Made by a program: the position numbers and the translations under genes. Of a stretch of 64,000 bases of DNA, positions 26,922 to 34,844 are shown in pieces (positions within the stretch are counted from its first letter, which is position 1; the number at the start of each line of letters is the position of its first letter). The stretch spans positions 208,392 to 272,391 of the forward strand of contig CAWEBF010000035.1 of NCBI GenBank assembly GCA_963807235.1, read 5' to 3'. Source of the DNA: CAWEBF01 sp963807235 (GTDB taxonomy: Bacteria; Acidobacteriota; Vicinamibacteria; Vicinamibacterales; UBA2999). The notes under the pieces are model-generated. The model did no database searches and was not told the origin of the DNA. It worked only from the letters and a program-made list of their open reading frames with translations.

Positions 26922-27494
26922 TCAAGCGGTGCGACCGAGCTCGGCGGACAGCCACGCTTTCGCGATTCTCCAGTCGCGGCCGATCGTCGCCGGCGAGATG
27001 TGCATGACCTCTGCAGTCTCCTCCGTTGTCAGGCCACCGAAGAAGCGCAACTCGACTATGCGGCTCTGCTGAGGATCCATGGCGGCCAGACGCGTGAGCG
27101 CCTGATCGAGCGCAAGCAGATCGACATCCGCGACGCCCCCAATCATCATGATCGCGTCGTCCAGAGGCACTTTGCGCATGGCGCCGCCGCGTTTGCCGGC
27201 CGCGTGGGCGCGCGCATGGTCGACGAGGATCCGTCGCATGGCCTGAGCGGCGATGCCGAAGAAGTGGGCGCGATTCTGCCACTTCACTTTCCGCTGATCG
27301 ACGAGCTTGAGGAACGCCTCGTTGACGAGGGCTGTTGGCTGCAGCGTGTGGTCGGGGCGCTCTCGCCGTAAATAGCTGGCGGCGAGCTTCCTGAGCTCGT
27401 CGTGAATCTTCGGCAGCAATCGGTCGAGCGCCTGCTCCTGACCTTTGCTCCATTGCTGCAAGAGCTGGGTGACGTCGGCCCCGGCAGCGTCCAT
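26922..27494 (-). CDS. ECF-type sigma factor (acidobacterial Sig-70_X6 type)
   Basis: 190 residues from ATG 27494 (MDAAGADVTQLLQQWSKGQE). Region 2 lies at about 15-90: LRRERPDHTLQPTALVNEAFLKLVDQ, then WQNRAHFFGIAAQAMRRILVDHAR, a signature of this ECF group. Region 4 lies at about 130-185: LAAMDPQQSRIVELRFFGGLTTEETAEVMHI with an HTH ending in RDWRIAKAWLSAEL. No anti-sigma factor is nearby; instead the Ser/Thr kinase follows in the same operon, which suggests control by phosphorylation (inference). Confidence 0.9.
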   Translation of the reverse strand: MDAAGADVTQLLQQWSKGQEQALDRLLPKIHDELRKLAASYLRRERPDHTLQPTALVNEAFLKLVDQRKVKWQNRAHFFGIAAQAMRRILVDHARAHAAGKRGGAMRKVPLDDAIMMIGGVADVDLLALDQALTRLAAMDPQQSRIVELRFFGGLTTEETAEVMHISPATIGRDWRIAKAWLSAELGRTA

Positions 27495-27575
27495 TTGCCA
27501 AGAATAAGGCCCCTCCTGCGCGTGCTCAAAGCGGCCGCCTCAGCTGCCCCTGCTCGCCCTTTTCCCTCCGTGAGC

Positions 27576-27593
27576 GGATTCCCGCGGGAATCC
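27576..27593. promoter_or_regulatory. 18-bp perfect palindrome in a divergent promoter region
   Basis: GGATTCCCGCGGGAATCC reads the same on both strands. It lies between the divergent ECF sigma gene (start 27494) and the metzincin-like gene (start 27622), 28 nt before the latter. A dimeric regulator site is plausible. Confidence 0.5.
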
Positions 27594-27621
27594 CGCGTGA
27601 GTGGATGGGGGAAGCAAGGCG

Positions 27622-28236
27622 ATGCGTCACAACTTCTACGGCGTTCTGGTCGCGGCGGTGGGAATCGTGGGGGCCGCCGCTGTCTCGTTGCATGCCGCCG
27701 AGACCTCGATCGTCGTGCGCACCTATACCGAGGCGGCTTCTGCGGGAAACCTTCGGACGGCTCGTCGCACGGCCGGCGCTATTCTCGAACGGGCGGGCAT
27801 TCAGGTTGTCTGGTTGGAGTGCGCGCGGCCCGACGGCCCCGCGCGCGCCGACGCATGCACGCAGGCACCTCGGTGGAACGAGCTCTTCGTGCGCATTGTG
27901 TCAGCCGGCGCGGTGGACGGCCGGCCTGGCGTGGACACGCTCGGTTTTGCGCTCGTCGATGTGGATGCTGGCGCCGGCTTGCTGGCAACCCTCTATGCGG
28001 ACCGCGTCCGGGTGGTGGCGCAGAGCGCCGGCTTCGACGAGGCCGAGCTGCTGGGCCGGGCGATGGCGCACGAAGTAGGCCATCTCCTGCTCGGCACCAA
28101 CGGTCATGCCGCGCATGGGTTGATGCGCGCGTCCTGGTCCAGTGTTGACCTGCGTGGACACCGCGCTCAGTGGTTCTTCAATGGCAAGGAAGGCGAAGCG
28201 ATGCGCAGCGGAATTGCCAGCCGCTTCCGCTTTTAG
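27622..28236 (+). CDS. Secreted metzincin-like metalloprotease candidate
   Basis: 204 residues from ATG 27622 (MRHNFYGVLVAAVGIVGAAA); an in-frame GTG at 27601 is an alternative start. Signal peptide to about residue 26. The body is a small alpha/beta domain (SIVVRTYTEA, AGAILERAGIQVVWLECA, LGFALVDV) and the C-terminal part has the zinc motif HEVGH (His150, Glu151, His154) followed by LLLGTNGH and GLMRASW, which may supply the third ligand and the Met-turn. Spacing is HExxHxxxGxxxH, longer than the classical metzincin HExxHxxGxxH. The target is unknown. Confidence 0.65.
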   Translation: MRHNFYGVLVAAVGIVGAAAVSLHAAETSIVVRTYTEAASAGNLRTARRTAGAILERAGIQVVWLECARPDGPARADACTQAPRWNELFVRIVSAGAVDGRPGVDTLGFALVDVDAGAGLLATLYADRVRVVAQSAGFDEAELLGRAMAHEVGHLLLGTNGHAAHGLMRASWSSVDLRGHRAQWFFNGKEGEAMRSGIASRFRF

Positions 28237-28287
28237 CCGCACGACGCGGTGATCGGTCGGTCATCTGTAGAATGATGCGACCGGCGA

Positions 28288-29685
28288 TTGACGACATCCA
28301 TCCGTTACCGTTTTGGCGAGTTCGTCCTGTCCCCGCGGCAGCGGGTCCTCTGGCGCGGCGACGCCCCGGTGGCGCTCATCCCGAAATACTTCGATCTCCT
28401 GCACCTCCTGATCCGCCGGCGGCATGAGGCGATTTCGAAACAGGTCATCTTCACCGAGGTGTGGAGCGACGTGATCGTGTCGGACGGCGCGCTGTCGCAG
28501 GCGATCAGGATCCTGCGGCGAACGCTCGACGACGACGCGCGCGATCCCCGCTTCATCCGTACGGTGCCCCGCCACGGCTATCAGTTCGTCTGGGTCGCGC
28601 TGGAAGAGCACCCGGACGAAGGGCAGCTGACGCCGGCGGCGGCAAACAGCGGTCCGCGGCTCGCGAATCCGGCGGCCGACACAGTCGAGCAGCCTGCGCT
28701 CGACACGCTGATCGACGAGCTGCTGAGACTCGCATCGGCAGGAGCTTCCTCACGCGACGACGCGAGAGACGTGGCGGAGCGGCTTCACGCGTCTGGCACC
28801 GAGGGCGTGGTGGCGCATCTCACGGCCCGGCCGCATCACGCGAAGGCTCTCGCCCTGCTGCGCGACAGCCGCTGGCATGTTCCCGGCGCGGGGCCGGTCC
28901 CGCTCAAGGGCCCTCAAGGCCTGGCCGCGGGCTTCGAGCTGATACGCCTTCGCCTATCCGACATGCGGCGGACCATTGCCGCGCGATGGGCCGGGGCCGC
29001 GGGCGCGGGCGCGATTGGCGGAGCCTGGGCCGGCGTGTTCGGGGGCATGGCGCTTCTCCTGGCGCCGTCTTCGACGGCGCGGCCGGAGGCGCTCGTCGCG
29101 CTCTCGACCATCGGGTTCACAGCCGGCGCCATCGGTGCCGCCGGGGTGGGGGCTGGGCTCGCGGCCGCCGAGGTCATCGCCCGGTCACGCAGGCGCGTGG
29201 CCCTGACCGTCGGTGGCGCTGCGGCCGGCGCCACGGTAGGCGCGCTGGCGATCCTGGTGCTGCGCGCGATGCTCGACACGTTTCTCGGTCTTCGACCGAT
29301 GCCCGGCGGCGGCGCTGTGGAAGGCCTGGTCCTCGGCGCCGCGGCGGGTGCGTCGTACGCGCTGGCGACGCCGCAGCCGCCGGGTGGCGGCGTCGCGGCC
29401 CCGGGCGGGCGGCGGCGGTTGCAGGTGATGGCGGCCGTTGGCTTGAGTTGCGCTGCCGGGGCGCTGGCGCTGAGTTGGATGGGCTTCCCGATGGTGGGGG
29501 GCTATGTGCACGCGGTGGCGCAGGCGACGCGCGATGGGCAACTGCTGTTGGCGCCGCTGGGGAGCTTCATCGGCGAACCTGGCTTTGGTCCAGTGACCCA
29601 AACGGTCCTGGGCGCGTTCGAGGGCGGCGTGTTCGGAGCCTCATTGGCCTATGGCCTGACGCGACGCCCGTCCCCCAAGCCCTAA
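28288..29685 (+). CDS. CadC/ToxR-like winged-helix regulator fused to a polytopic membrane domain
   Basis: 465 residues. The start is TTG 28288 (MTTSIRYRFGEFVLSPRQRVL); TAGAAT 15-20 nt upstream could be the -10 box, so the mRNA may be nearly leaderless. Residues 1-105 form an OmpR-type winged helix (PKYFDLLHLLIRRRHEAISKQ, DGALSQAIRILRRTL, FIRTVPRHGYQFVW). A charged linker follows, then from about residue 230 a Gly/Ala-rich C-terminal region with about eight membrane segments (AGAGAIGGAWAGVFGGMALL, ALSTIGFTAGAIGAAGVGAG, VALTVGGAAAGATVGALAI and others). It is a membrane-tethered regulator with an unusual many-pass sensor part. Confidence 0.75.
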   Translation: MTTSIRYRFGEFVLSPRQRVLWRGDAPVALIPKYFDLLHLLIRRRHEAISKQVIFTEVWSDVIVSDGALSQAIRILRRTLDDDARDPRFIRTVPRHGYQFVWVALEEHPDEGQLTPAAANSGPRLANPAADTVEQPALDTLIDELLRLASAGASSRDDARDVAERLHASGTEGVVAHLTARPHHAKALALLRDSRWHVPGAGPVPLKGPQGLAAGFELIRLRLSDMRRTIAARWAGAAGAGAIGGAWAGVFGGMALLLAPSSTARPEALVALSTIGFTAGAIGAAGVGAGLAAAEVIARSRRRVALTVGGAAAGATVGALAILVLRAMLDTFLGLRPMPGGGAVEGLVLGAAAGASYALATPQPPGGGVAAPGGRRRLQVMAAVGLSCAAGALALSWMGFPMVGGYVHAVAQATRDGQLLLAPLGSFIGEPGFGPVTQTVLGAFEGGVFGASLAYGLTRRPSPKP

Positions 29686-29717
29686 CCACGAACTACGAAC
29701 CACGAACCACGAACTAG
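29683..29717. repeat. 7-bp-period array, ACGAACY type
   Basis: Units read CCACGAA CTACGAA CCACGAA CCACGAA CTAG directly after the regulator stop codon. The same unit occurs in the hisG-hisD gap (17081-17111). Confidence 0.65.
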
Positions 29718-29825
29718 TTCACTGACAGTTCAGCCATCGCTCACAGTTCGCTGACGACTTCCACGCGCCCCACCCGTCATCCTCCATACCTGCCCGCACG
29801 TCGCGGGGGCATCAAGGAGGACCGT

Positions 29826-31124
29826 GTGACTTTTCGTAAACTGCTGGCCGTCGCGCTCATCTTCGCCGGGGCATCGGCGGCCTGGACCATCCTCGGCTCG
29901 TCGGTCCTGGCGCGAACCGGACAGTTCGACGACCGCCTGGAGCGCGAGGTCCAGCTGTTGTGGGGCGGCCCGCATCGGCAAACCGCGCCGGAAGCGTGGA
30001 TCGAACGCCCCGGCACCGACACGCAGATCGAAGAGACCAAAGAGCCAGACGGGCGCGTGATCCGGCGCGAGGTCACCAAGCCCGTGGTACGGCGGGTCGG
30101 CGTGGGTGTGAACTCCACCCGGGCGGCGGCCGATCTGGACCTCGAGCACCGGCGGAAGGGCTTGCTGTGGTACGCCACCTACACCGTGGCCTTCAAGGGC
30201 ACCTACACGTTTCGCAACCCGGACTCCGTTGAACGCCTGATGGGCGTGCGGCTCCCGCTGCCCGCCGAGAACGCGCTGTTCGACGACTTCGTGTTCACCG
30301 TGAACGGCCAGCCGGCCGCGCTGGCGGGCGACGTGTCGAAGGAGATGGTCGCCACGGTGACCGTGGCGCCGGACGCGGTGGTCACGCTGGACGTGGGCTA
30401 CCGGTCCCGCGGCCTGGGCACGTGGACGTATGCGTTCGTGCCGGCAACCACCGGCACGGCCCGCGTGCGCGACTTCCAGCTGGCGGTGGACACCAACGTC
30501 GTGGACATCGACTTCCCCGCCGGCTCGATGTCGCCCACCCAGCGAACCCGCACGGCCGACGGCTGGCGCGTCCAGTGGAACTTCACCAACCTGCTGTCCG
30601 GCCAGGCGATCGGCGTCACGCTGCCCGAGAAGCTGAACCCCGGACCCTTCGCCGCGCGGGTCACGTTCTTCGCGCCGGTGGGCCTGCTGTTCTTCCTCTC
30701 GGTGATGGTCATTCTGGGCGCCACCTCGGGTCCCTCGCTGCACCCGATGCACTACTGGTTCGTGGCTGCCGCTTTCTTCGCCTTCCATCTCCTGCTGGCC
30801 TACCTGGTCGATCACGTGCCGGTGCACGCGGCATTCGGCATCTCGGCCGCGGTCAGCCTGGCGCTGGTGGTCAGCTACCTGCGGCTCGTCACCGGGATGC
30901 GTCACGCCCTCCTTCAGGCCGGCACGGCACAGGCCGTGTTCCTGGTGCTCTTCAGCTACGCGTTCTTTTTCGAGGGATTCACGGGGCTGGCCATCACCAT
31001 CGGCGCGGTGATCACGCTCTTCGCGCTGATGCAGATCACGGCACGCGTATCGTGGGACGAGGTATTCGCCGGCGTCACACCGGATGCGACTCGAAGGACG
31101 GAGCTTCCCCATGCCAGCCGTTAG
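29826..31124 (+). CDS. CreD-like inner-membrane protein
   Basis: 432 residues from GTG 29826 with AAGGAGG eight bases upstream. A membrane segment at 5-25 is followed by a large extracytoplasmic beta domain (FRNPDSVERLMGVRLPLPAEN, FTVNGQPAALAG, LDVGYRSRGLGTWTYAF, WRVQWNFTNLLSGQAIGV) and five to six C-terminal membrane segments (FFAPVGLLFFLSVMVILG, YWFVAAAFFAFHLLLAYLV, ISAAVSLALVVSYL, AVFLVLFSYAFFFEGFTG, GAVITLFALM). This is the CreD/Cet layout; the segment order matches although the sensor kinase CreC is absent. The last 14 nt overlap the yjbQ-like gene. Function in acidobacteria is unknown. Confidence 0.7.
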   Translation: MTFRKLLAVALIFAGASAAWTILGSSVLARTGQFDDRLEREVQLLWGGPHRQTAPEAWIERPGTDTQIEETKEPDGRVIRREVTKPVVRRVGVGVNSTRAAADLDLEHRRKGLLWYATYTVAFKGTYTFRNPDSVERLMGVRLPLPAENALFDDFVFTVNGQPAALAGDVSKEMVATVTVAPDAVVTLDVGYRSRGLGTWTYAFVPATTGTARVRDFQLAVDTNVVDIDFPAGSMSPTQRTRTADGWRVQWNFTNLLSGQAIGVTLPEKLNPGPFAARVTFFAPVGLLFFLSVMVILGATSGPSLHPMHYWFVAAAFFAFHLLLAYLVDHVPVHAAFGISAAVSLALVVSYLRLVTGMRHALLQAGTAQAVFLVLFSYAFFFEGFTGLAITIGAVITLFALMQITARVSWDEVFAGVTPDATRRTELPHASR

Positions 31125-31617
31125 CGACGCGTATGCCCTGGAGAGCCCCGCGCCGGCAGTGCAGCACAAGACGCTGACCGTGCACACGGTGCACCCGATG
31201 CAGTTCCTGGACCTGACCCGCCTGATCGAAGCCGCGGTGCAGCACGCCGGCCTCTACTCGGGAATCGTGAACGTGCAGACCCGGCACACGACCACCGGGA
31301 TCCTGATCAACGAGCACGAGCCGCTGCTGCTCGCGGACTTCCGCGCGATGTTCGAGCGGATGGCGCCCGCGCGAGCCTCCTACGCCCACGACGACTTCGC
31401 GCGGCGCACGGTGAACCTGACGCCGGACGAGCGCCGGAACGGACACGCGCACTGCCGCGCGGCTCTTCTCCGTAGTTCGGAAACGCTGAGCGTCCGCCAG
31501 GGACTGCTGGAGCTGGGGCGCTGGCAGCGAGTGATTTTCGTGGAATTCGACGGGGCTCAGCGCCGGCAGGTGGGGCTGACGATGATCGGAGCGCCAGTGC
31601 CGATGCCAAAGCGCTAA
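31111..31617 (+). CDS. yjbQ: YjbQ/UPF0047 family protein
   Basis: 168 residues from ATG 31111 (GGAG nine bases upstream); an in-frame ATG at 31084 would overlap the CreD-like gene further. Family signatures: HPMQFLDLTRLIEAAVQ, SGIVNVQTRHTTTGILINEHEPLL, HDDFARRTVNL, RNGHAHCRAALLRSSETL and QRVIFVEFDGAQRRQV. Members have weak thiamine-phosphate synthase activity and an unclear main role; the His/Glu/Asp cluster around TRHTT and HEP is the usual ligand site. Confidence 0.92.
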   Translation: MPAVSDAYALESPAPAVQHKTLTVHTVHPMQFLDLTRLIEAAVQHAGLYSGIVNVQTRHTTTGILINEHEPLLLADFRAMFERMAPARASYAHDDFARRTVNLTPDERRNGHAHCRAALLRSSETLSVRQGLLELGRWQRVIFVEFDGAQRRQVGLTMIGAPVPMPKR

Positions 31618-31662
31618 GCCCATTCTACGCAGACACAGGAAGCGGGTCTGGGTAGAATGGGC
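31618..31662. terminator. Long inverted repeat downstream of yjbQ
   Basis: GCCCATTCTAC (31618-31628) pairs with GTAGAATGGGC (31652-31662), and inside it CAGAC (31630-31634) pairs with GTCTG (31646-31650). This gives a 16-bp stem with one G-G mismatch and an 11-nt loop. No T-tract follows. TAGAAT in the right arm could also be the -10 box of the amidohydrolase at 31689. Confidence 0.5.
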
Positions 31663-31688
31663 CGGCGTCTTTCCAGGAGTCCAACCAC

Positions 31689-32936
31689 ATGAGCACACCA
31701 CTCGCGCATCGAGTGCCGGTCGTCGTGTCGAGCCTTGCGATCGCCTTTTGTCTTGTTTCCCGGCCGGCATCGGCCCAGGACGTGGCGATCACCAACGTGC
31801 GGGTGATCGTCGGCAACGGCACCGTGATTAATTCCGGCACCATCGTCGTCCGCGGCGGCAAGATCGTTTCGGTCGGCCCCGGCCCGGCGAGCACGCAGGG
31901 CCTGACGGTCATCGACGGCAAGGGCATGAGCGCGATGGCCGGCTTCATCGACGGCCACAAGCACGTCAACAACGGCGAGACCGCGGCGGCGCAGATGCGG
32001 TCGCTGCTCGAGGCCGGCTACACGACGGTGCTGGCCGGCGGCGGGCAGGCCGACGCCAACATCGCGCTGCGGGATCGGATCGACAAGGGCGAGTTCATCG
32101 GCCCGCGCATCATCCCGTCCGGACAGGTCCAACTGCGGCAGACGCCTGCGGAAGCGCGCGCGGCGGTGCAGGCGCTGGCGGCCAAGGGCGTGAAGCACAC
32201 CGGCGAGATCGGCCTGACGCCGGAACCCGCGCCGCCGCAGGCCGAGATCGAAACGTTGAAGGCGATCGTCGATGAGGCCAAGAAGGCGGGGATCCAGGTG
32301 AACGTGCACGCGGTGAGCAGCCCGGCGATGGCGGCCGCCGTGGACGCCGGCGTGACCCGCCTGGTGCACCTGCCGAACAAGGATTTCACCACCTACGAGC
32401 AGGCCGAAAAGGTGGCCCAGGCCGGCGCGATCGTAGCGGGCCTCATCGCCTTCGGCGCGCCGAACATCGACAGCCTGTCGCCGGCGCCGGCGCAGGTGCA
32501 GTGGCCCAAGGACAACACCACGCGCTTCCGCGACGGCAAGCCGTGGCCGGAGGCGATTGCCGGGGCAAATCGCGACCCGAAGGGCCGCGCCACGGGTACC
32601 GAGGGCGGCTACACCATCATCAACGCGCGACGGATCTGGGATGCCGACGGCGTGAACCGCGGCACCATCTCCTACTCCACCGACCAGAACGCCGCCGACA
32701 TCGTCGTGCTGGAGCACGAGCTGAAGTCGTTCAGCATCGTGTTCTCGATGGCCGACATTCACCGCATCATCGGCGCCAACGCCGCCCGCTACGTGGGCAT
32801 GGCCGATCAGATCGGCACGCTCGAGGTCGGGAAGCTGGCCGACATCATCCTCCTCGACGGCGACCCGACGCAGAACATCTACGAGATGCTGAAGACGAAG
32901 GTCGTGCTCAGGGAAGGCAAGAGTTTTGATAGATAA
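31689..32936 (+). CDS. Secreted amidohydrolase (imidazolonepropionase-like)
   Basis: 415 residues from ATG 31689, unbroken. Signal peptide (VVVSSLAIAFCLVSRPASAQ). Metal-dependent hydrolase fold with N-terminal beta sandwich (VAITNVRVIVGNGTVINSG), metal motif GFIDGHKH where many relatives have HxH, INVHAVSSPAMAAAVDAGV, a C-terminal MADIHRIIGANAARYVGM and GTLEVGKLADIILLDGDP. The usual catalytic Asp and second His pair are not obvious, so activity and substrate are uncertain. It is followed by a heptad array and a second amidohydrolase. Confidence 0.82.
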   Translation: MSTPLAHRVPVVVSSLAIAFCLVSRPASAQDVAITNVRVIVGNGTVINSGTIVVRGGKIVSVGPGPASTQGLTVIDGKGMSAMAGFIDGHKHVNNGETAAAQMRSLLEAGYTTVLAGGGQADANIALRDRIDKGEFIGPRIIPSGQVQLRQTPAEARAAVQALAAKGVKHTGEIGLTPEPAPPQAEIETLKAIVDEAKKAGIQVNVHAVSSPAMAAAVDAGVTRLVHLPNKDFTTYEQAEKVAQAGAIVAGLIAFGAPNIDSLSPAPAQVQWPKDNTTRFRDGKPWPEAIAGANRDPKGRATGTEGGYTIINARRIWDADGVNRGTISYSTDQNAADIVVLEHELKSFSIVFSMADIHRIIGANAARYVGMADQIGTLEVGKLADIILLDGDPTQNIYEMLKTKVVLREGKSFDR

Positions 32937-32943
32937 GCGCAAA

Positions 32944-32975
32944 TAGGCTCTAGGCTCTGGGCTCTAGGCTTTGGG
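32944..32975. repeat. 7-bp-period array, GGCTCTR type
   Basis: Units read TAGGCTC TAGGCTC TGGGCTC TAGGCTT TGGG, between two amidohydrolase genes. Confidence 0.65.
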
Positions 32976-32994
32976 AAGAACCGGAACTGGGTAA

Positions 32995-34037
32995 ATGAGA
33001 ACGCTCGACAGACGGACCGCGATCGGAGGCATCCTCGGTGCGCTGGGCCTGGCATCGGTGCCCGGGCCGCTTCGCTTGATCGCGCAATCGCAGACGGCGC
33101 GCCCGCACCGCGTGGACATGCACCACCACTTCGCGCCGCCGGCGTGGGTGACGGCCGTCAAGGGACGGCCGCTGCTGCAGCCCGCCAACACCACGTGGAC
33201 GCCGGCCAGGTCGATCGAGGACATGGACCGCGGCGGCGTTGCGACGGCCATGGTGTCGATCACCAACCCCGGGCTGTGGTTCGGCGACGCGCCGATGACG
33301 CGCACGCTGGCGCGCGCGTGCAATGACTACGGGGCGCGGCTGGTGCAGGATCATCCGCGGCGCTTCGGGTTGTTCGCGGCCATGCCGATGCCCGCCGTGG
33401 ACGCGACGCTGGCCGAGATCGGCTATGCGTACGACACGCTGAAGGCCGATGGCATCGGCCTGTTCACCAGCTACGGCGACACCTGGCTGGGGAACGCGCG
33501 GTTCCAACCGGTGATGGAAGAGCTGAACCGGCGGAACGCCGTGGTGCACGTGCACCCCACCGCCGCCAACTGCTGCCGCAATCTCGAGTACGCGCCCGGC
33601 GTGGCGCCGGGCAGCATGGAGTACGGCACCGACACCACCCGCGCCATCATGGGCGTGGCCTTCAGCGGCGACGCGCGGCGCTACCCCAACATCCGGTTCA
33701 TCTGGTCGCACGCGGGCGGCACCGTGCCGTTTCTCGCCGGCCGCATCGAAGGCGCCTCGCGCGGCGCGGGCGACAGGCTGCCCGACGGCTTCACGGCGGC
33801 CATCAAGCGCTTCTACTACGACCTGGCAGGCGCGACGAACCGCGGCGCCGTGGCGTCACTGCTGCAGCTGGTCACGCCGTCGCAGGTGCTGTTCGGCACG
33901 GATTTTCCACCGGGAGGCACGAGCGCCGAGTACGTGAAGGCGCTGGCCGAGCTGGGCCTGTTCGCCGCGGCGGACGTGCGCGCGTCGAACGAGACAATGC
34001 GGTTCGCCTCTTGCCGCGACTCGCGACCGCGCAGTGA
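32995..34037 (+). CDS. Amidohydrolase family 2 (ACMSD-type) with Tat-like signal (one frameshift)
   Basis: ATG 32995. The N-terminus DRRTAIGGILGALGL is a Tat-like signal. The TIM-barrel metal site starts with VDMHHHFAPPAWV; then HVHPTAANCC, FIWSHAGGTVPFLAGRIEG and the metal Asp in VLFGTDFPPGG, as in aminocarboxymuconate-semialdehyde/gamma-resorcylate decarboxylases. Near 33985 one base seems missing; restoring it gives AVERDNAVRLLPRLATAQ and an end at TGA 34035-34037, before the next repeat. As given, the frame runs to 34065 through repeat DNA. About 347 residues. Substrate unknown. Confidence 0.85.
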
Positions 34038-34043
34038 CAGCGC

Positions 34044-34108
34044 GGCTCTGGGCTCTGGGCTCTAGGCTCTGGCAGAACTGGAGACTGGAGACCGGAGACT
34101 GGAGACTA
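34044..34108. repeat. Composite 7-bp-period array (GGCTCTG then TGGAGAC units)
   Basis: GGCTCTG GGCTCTG GGCTCTA GGCTCTG GCAGAAC is followed in phase by TGGAGAC TGGAGAC CGGAGAC TGGAGAC. The last GGAG sits ten bases before the GTG of hisA and is its only SD-like sequence. Confidence 0.7.
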
Positions 34109-34114
34109 TTCCAA

Positions 34115-34796
34115 GTGCTGATTCCCTCCATCGACCTCCAAGGCGGAAGTGTCGTTCAGCTCGTCCAGGGCGAGAAGCTTGCGATCAAGGCCGACGATGC
34201 TGAACCCTGGATTGTGAAGTTCTCCCGCTTTCCGCGCGTGCAGCTGATCGACCTGGACGCGGCGAAGGGAACGGGCGACAACAGCGCCATCGTGGCCGGC
34301 ATCTGCAAGCGGCTGCCCTGCCGCGTCGGCGGTGGCATTCGCTCGTTGGCGCGCGCCCGATCGGTGCTCGACGCGGGCGCGCATGCCGTGATCGCCAGCT
34401 CGGCGCTTTTCCGCGACGGCGCGGTGGACACCGTCTTCGCCGCCGAACTGGCCGCGGCCGTGGGGCGCGAGCGCGTCATCGCCGCCGTGGACAGCCGCGG
34501 CGGCCGCGTGGCCATCCACGGCTGGAAGACCGTGCTCCCGATCACGGCCGTGGACGCCGTGAAGGCGCTGGAGCCCTACTGCGACGAGTTCCTCTACACC
34601 CACGTGGACAAGGAGGGGCTGATGCAGGGGACCGACATGGGCGCGATCCTGGCCGTTCGCGCGCGCCACCGCGCGCCGCGTGACTGCCGCTGGCGGCATC
34701 ACCACGTGGGACGACATCGACGCGCTGGACGCGGCCGGCGTGGACGCGGTGGTGGGGATGGCGATCTACACGGGCCAGCTGCCGCTGGAGCGCTGA
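34115..34796 (+). CDS. hisA: ProFAR isomerase (one frameshift)
   Basis: Fourth step of histidine synthesis, Amadori rearrangement of ProFAR. GTG 34115 (MLIPSIDLQGGSVVQLVQGE) with catalytic Asp in IDLQ. Motifs: LIDLDAAKGTGDN, RVGGGIRS, AGAHAVIASSALF, AVDSRGGRVAIHGW, FLYTHVDKEGLMQGTD (second Asp). Near 34665 the frame changes; the end continues RRVTAAGGITTWDDIDAL and GMAIYTGQLPLER to TGA 34794-34796. About 226 residues. It lies 14 kb from the other his genes, behind a heptad array. Confidence 0.92.
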
Positions 34797-34825
34797 CCCA
34801 GCGCCGCTGGGACCGACGCTCCCCC

Positions 34826-34831
34826 TATAAT
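34826..34831 (+). promoter_or_regulatory. -10 box TATAAT
   Basis: A perfect TATAAT ends 13 nt before the ATG of the PD40 kinase, so transcription would begin about 7 nt upstream of the start codon: a nearly leaderless mRNA. No clear -35 box. Confidence 0.45.
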
Positions 34832-34844
34832 CAGCGCCGCGCTC

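Noticed and set aside
28500..31200. Second two-component or sigma system around the winged-helix gene
   Set aside because: No receiver or kinase domain is present in these genes; CreC/CreB partners of the CreD-like protein are absent.
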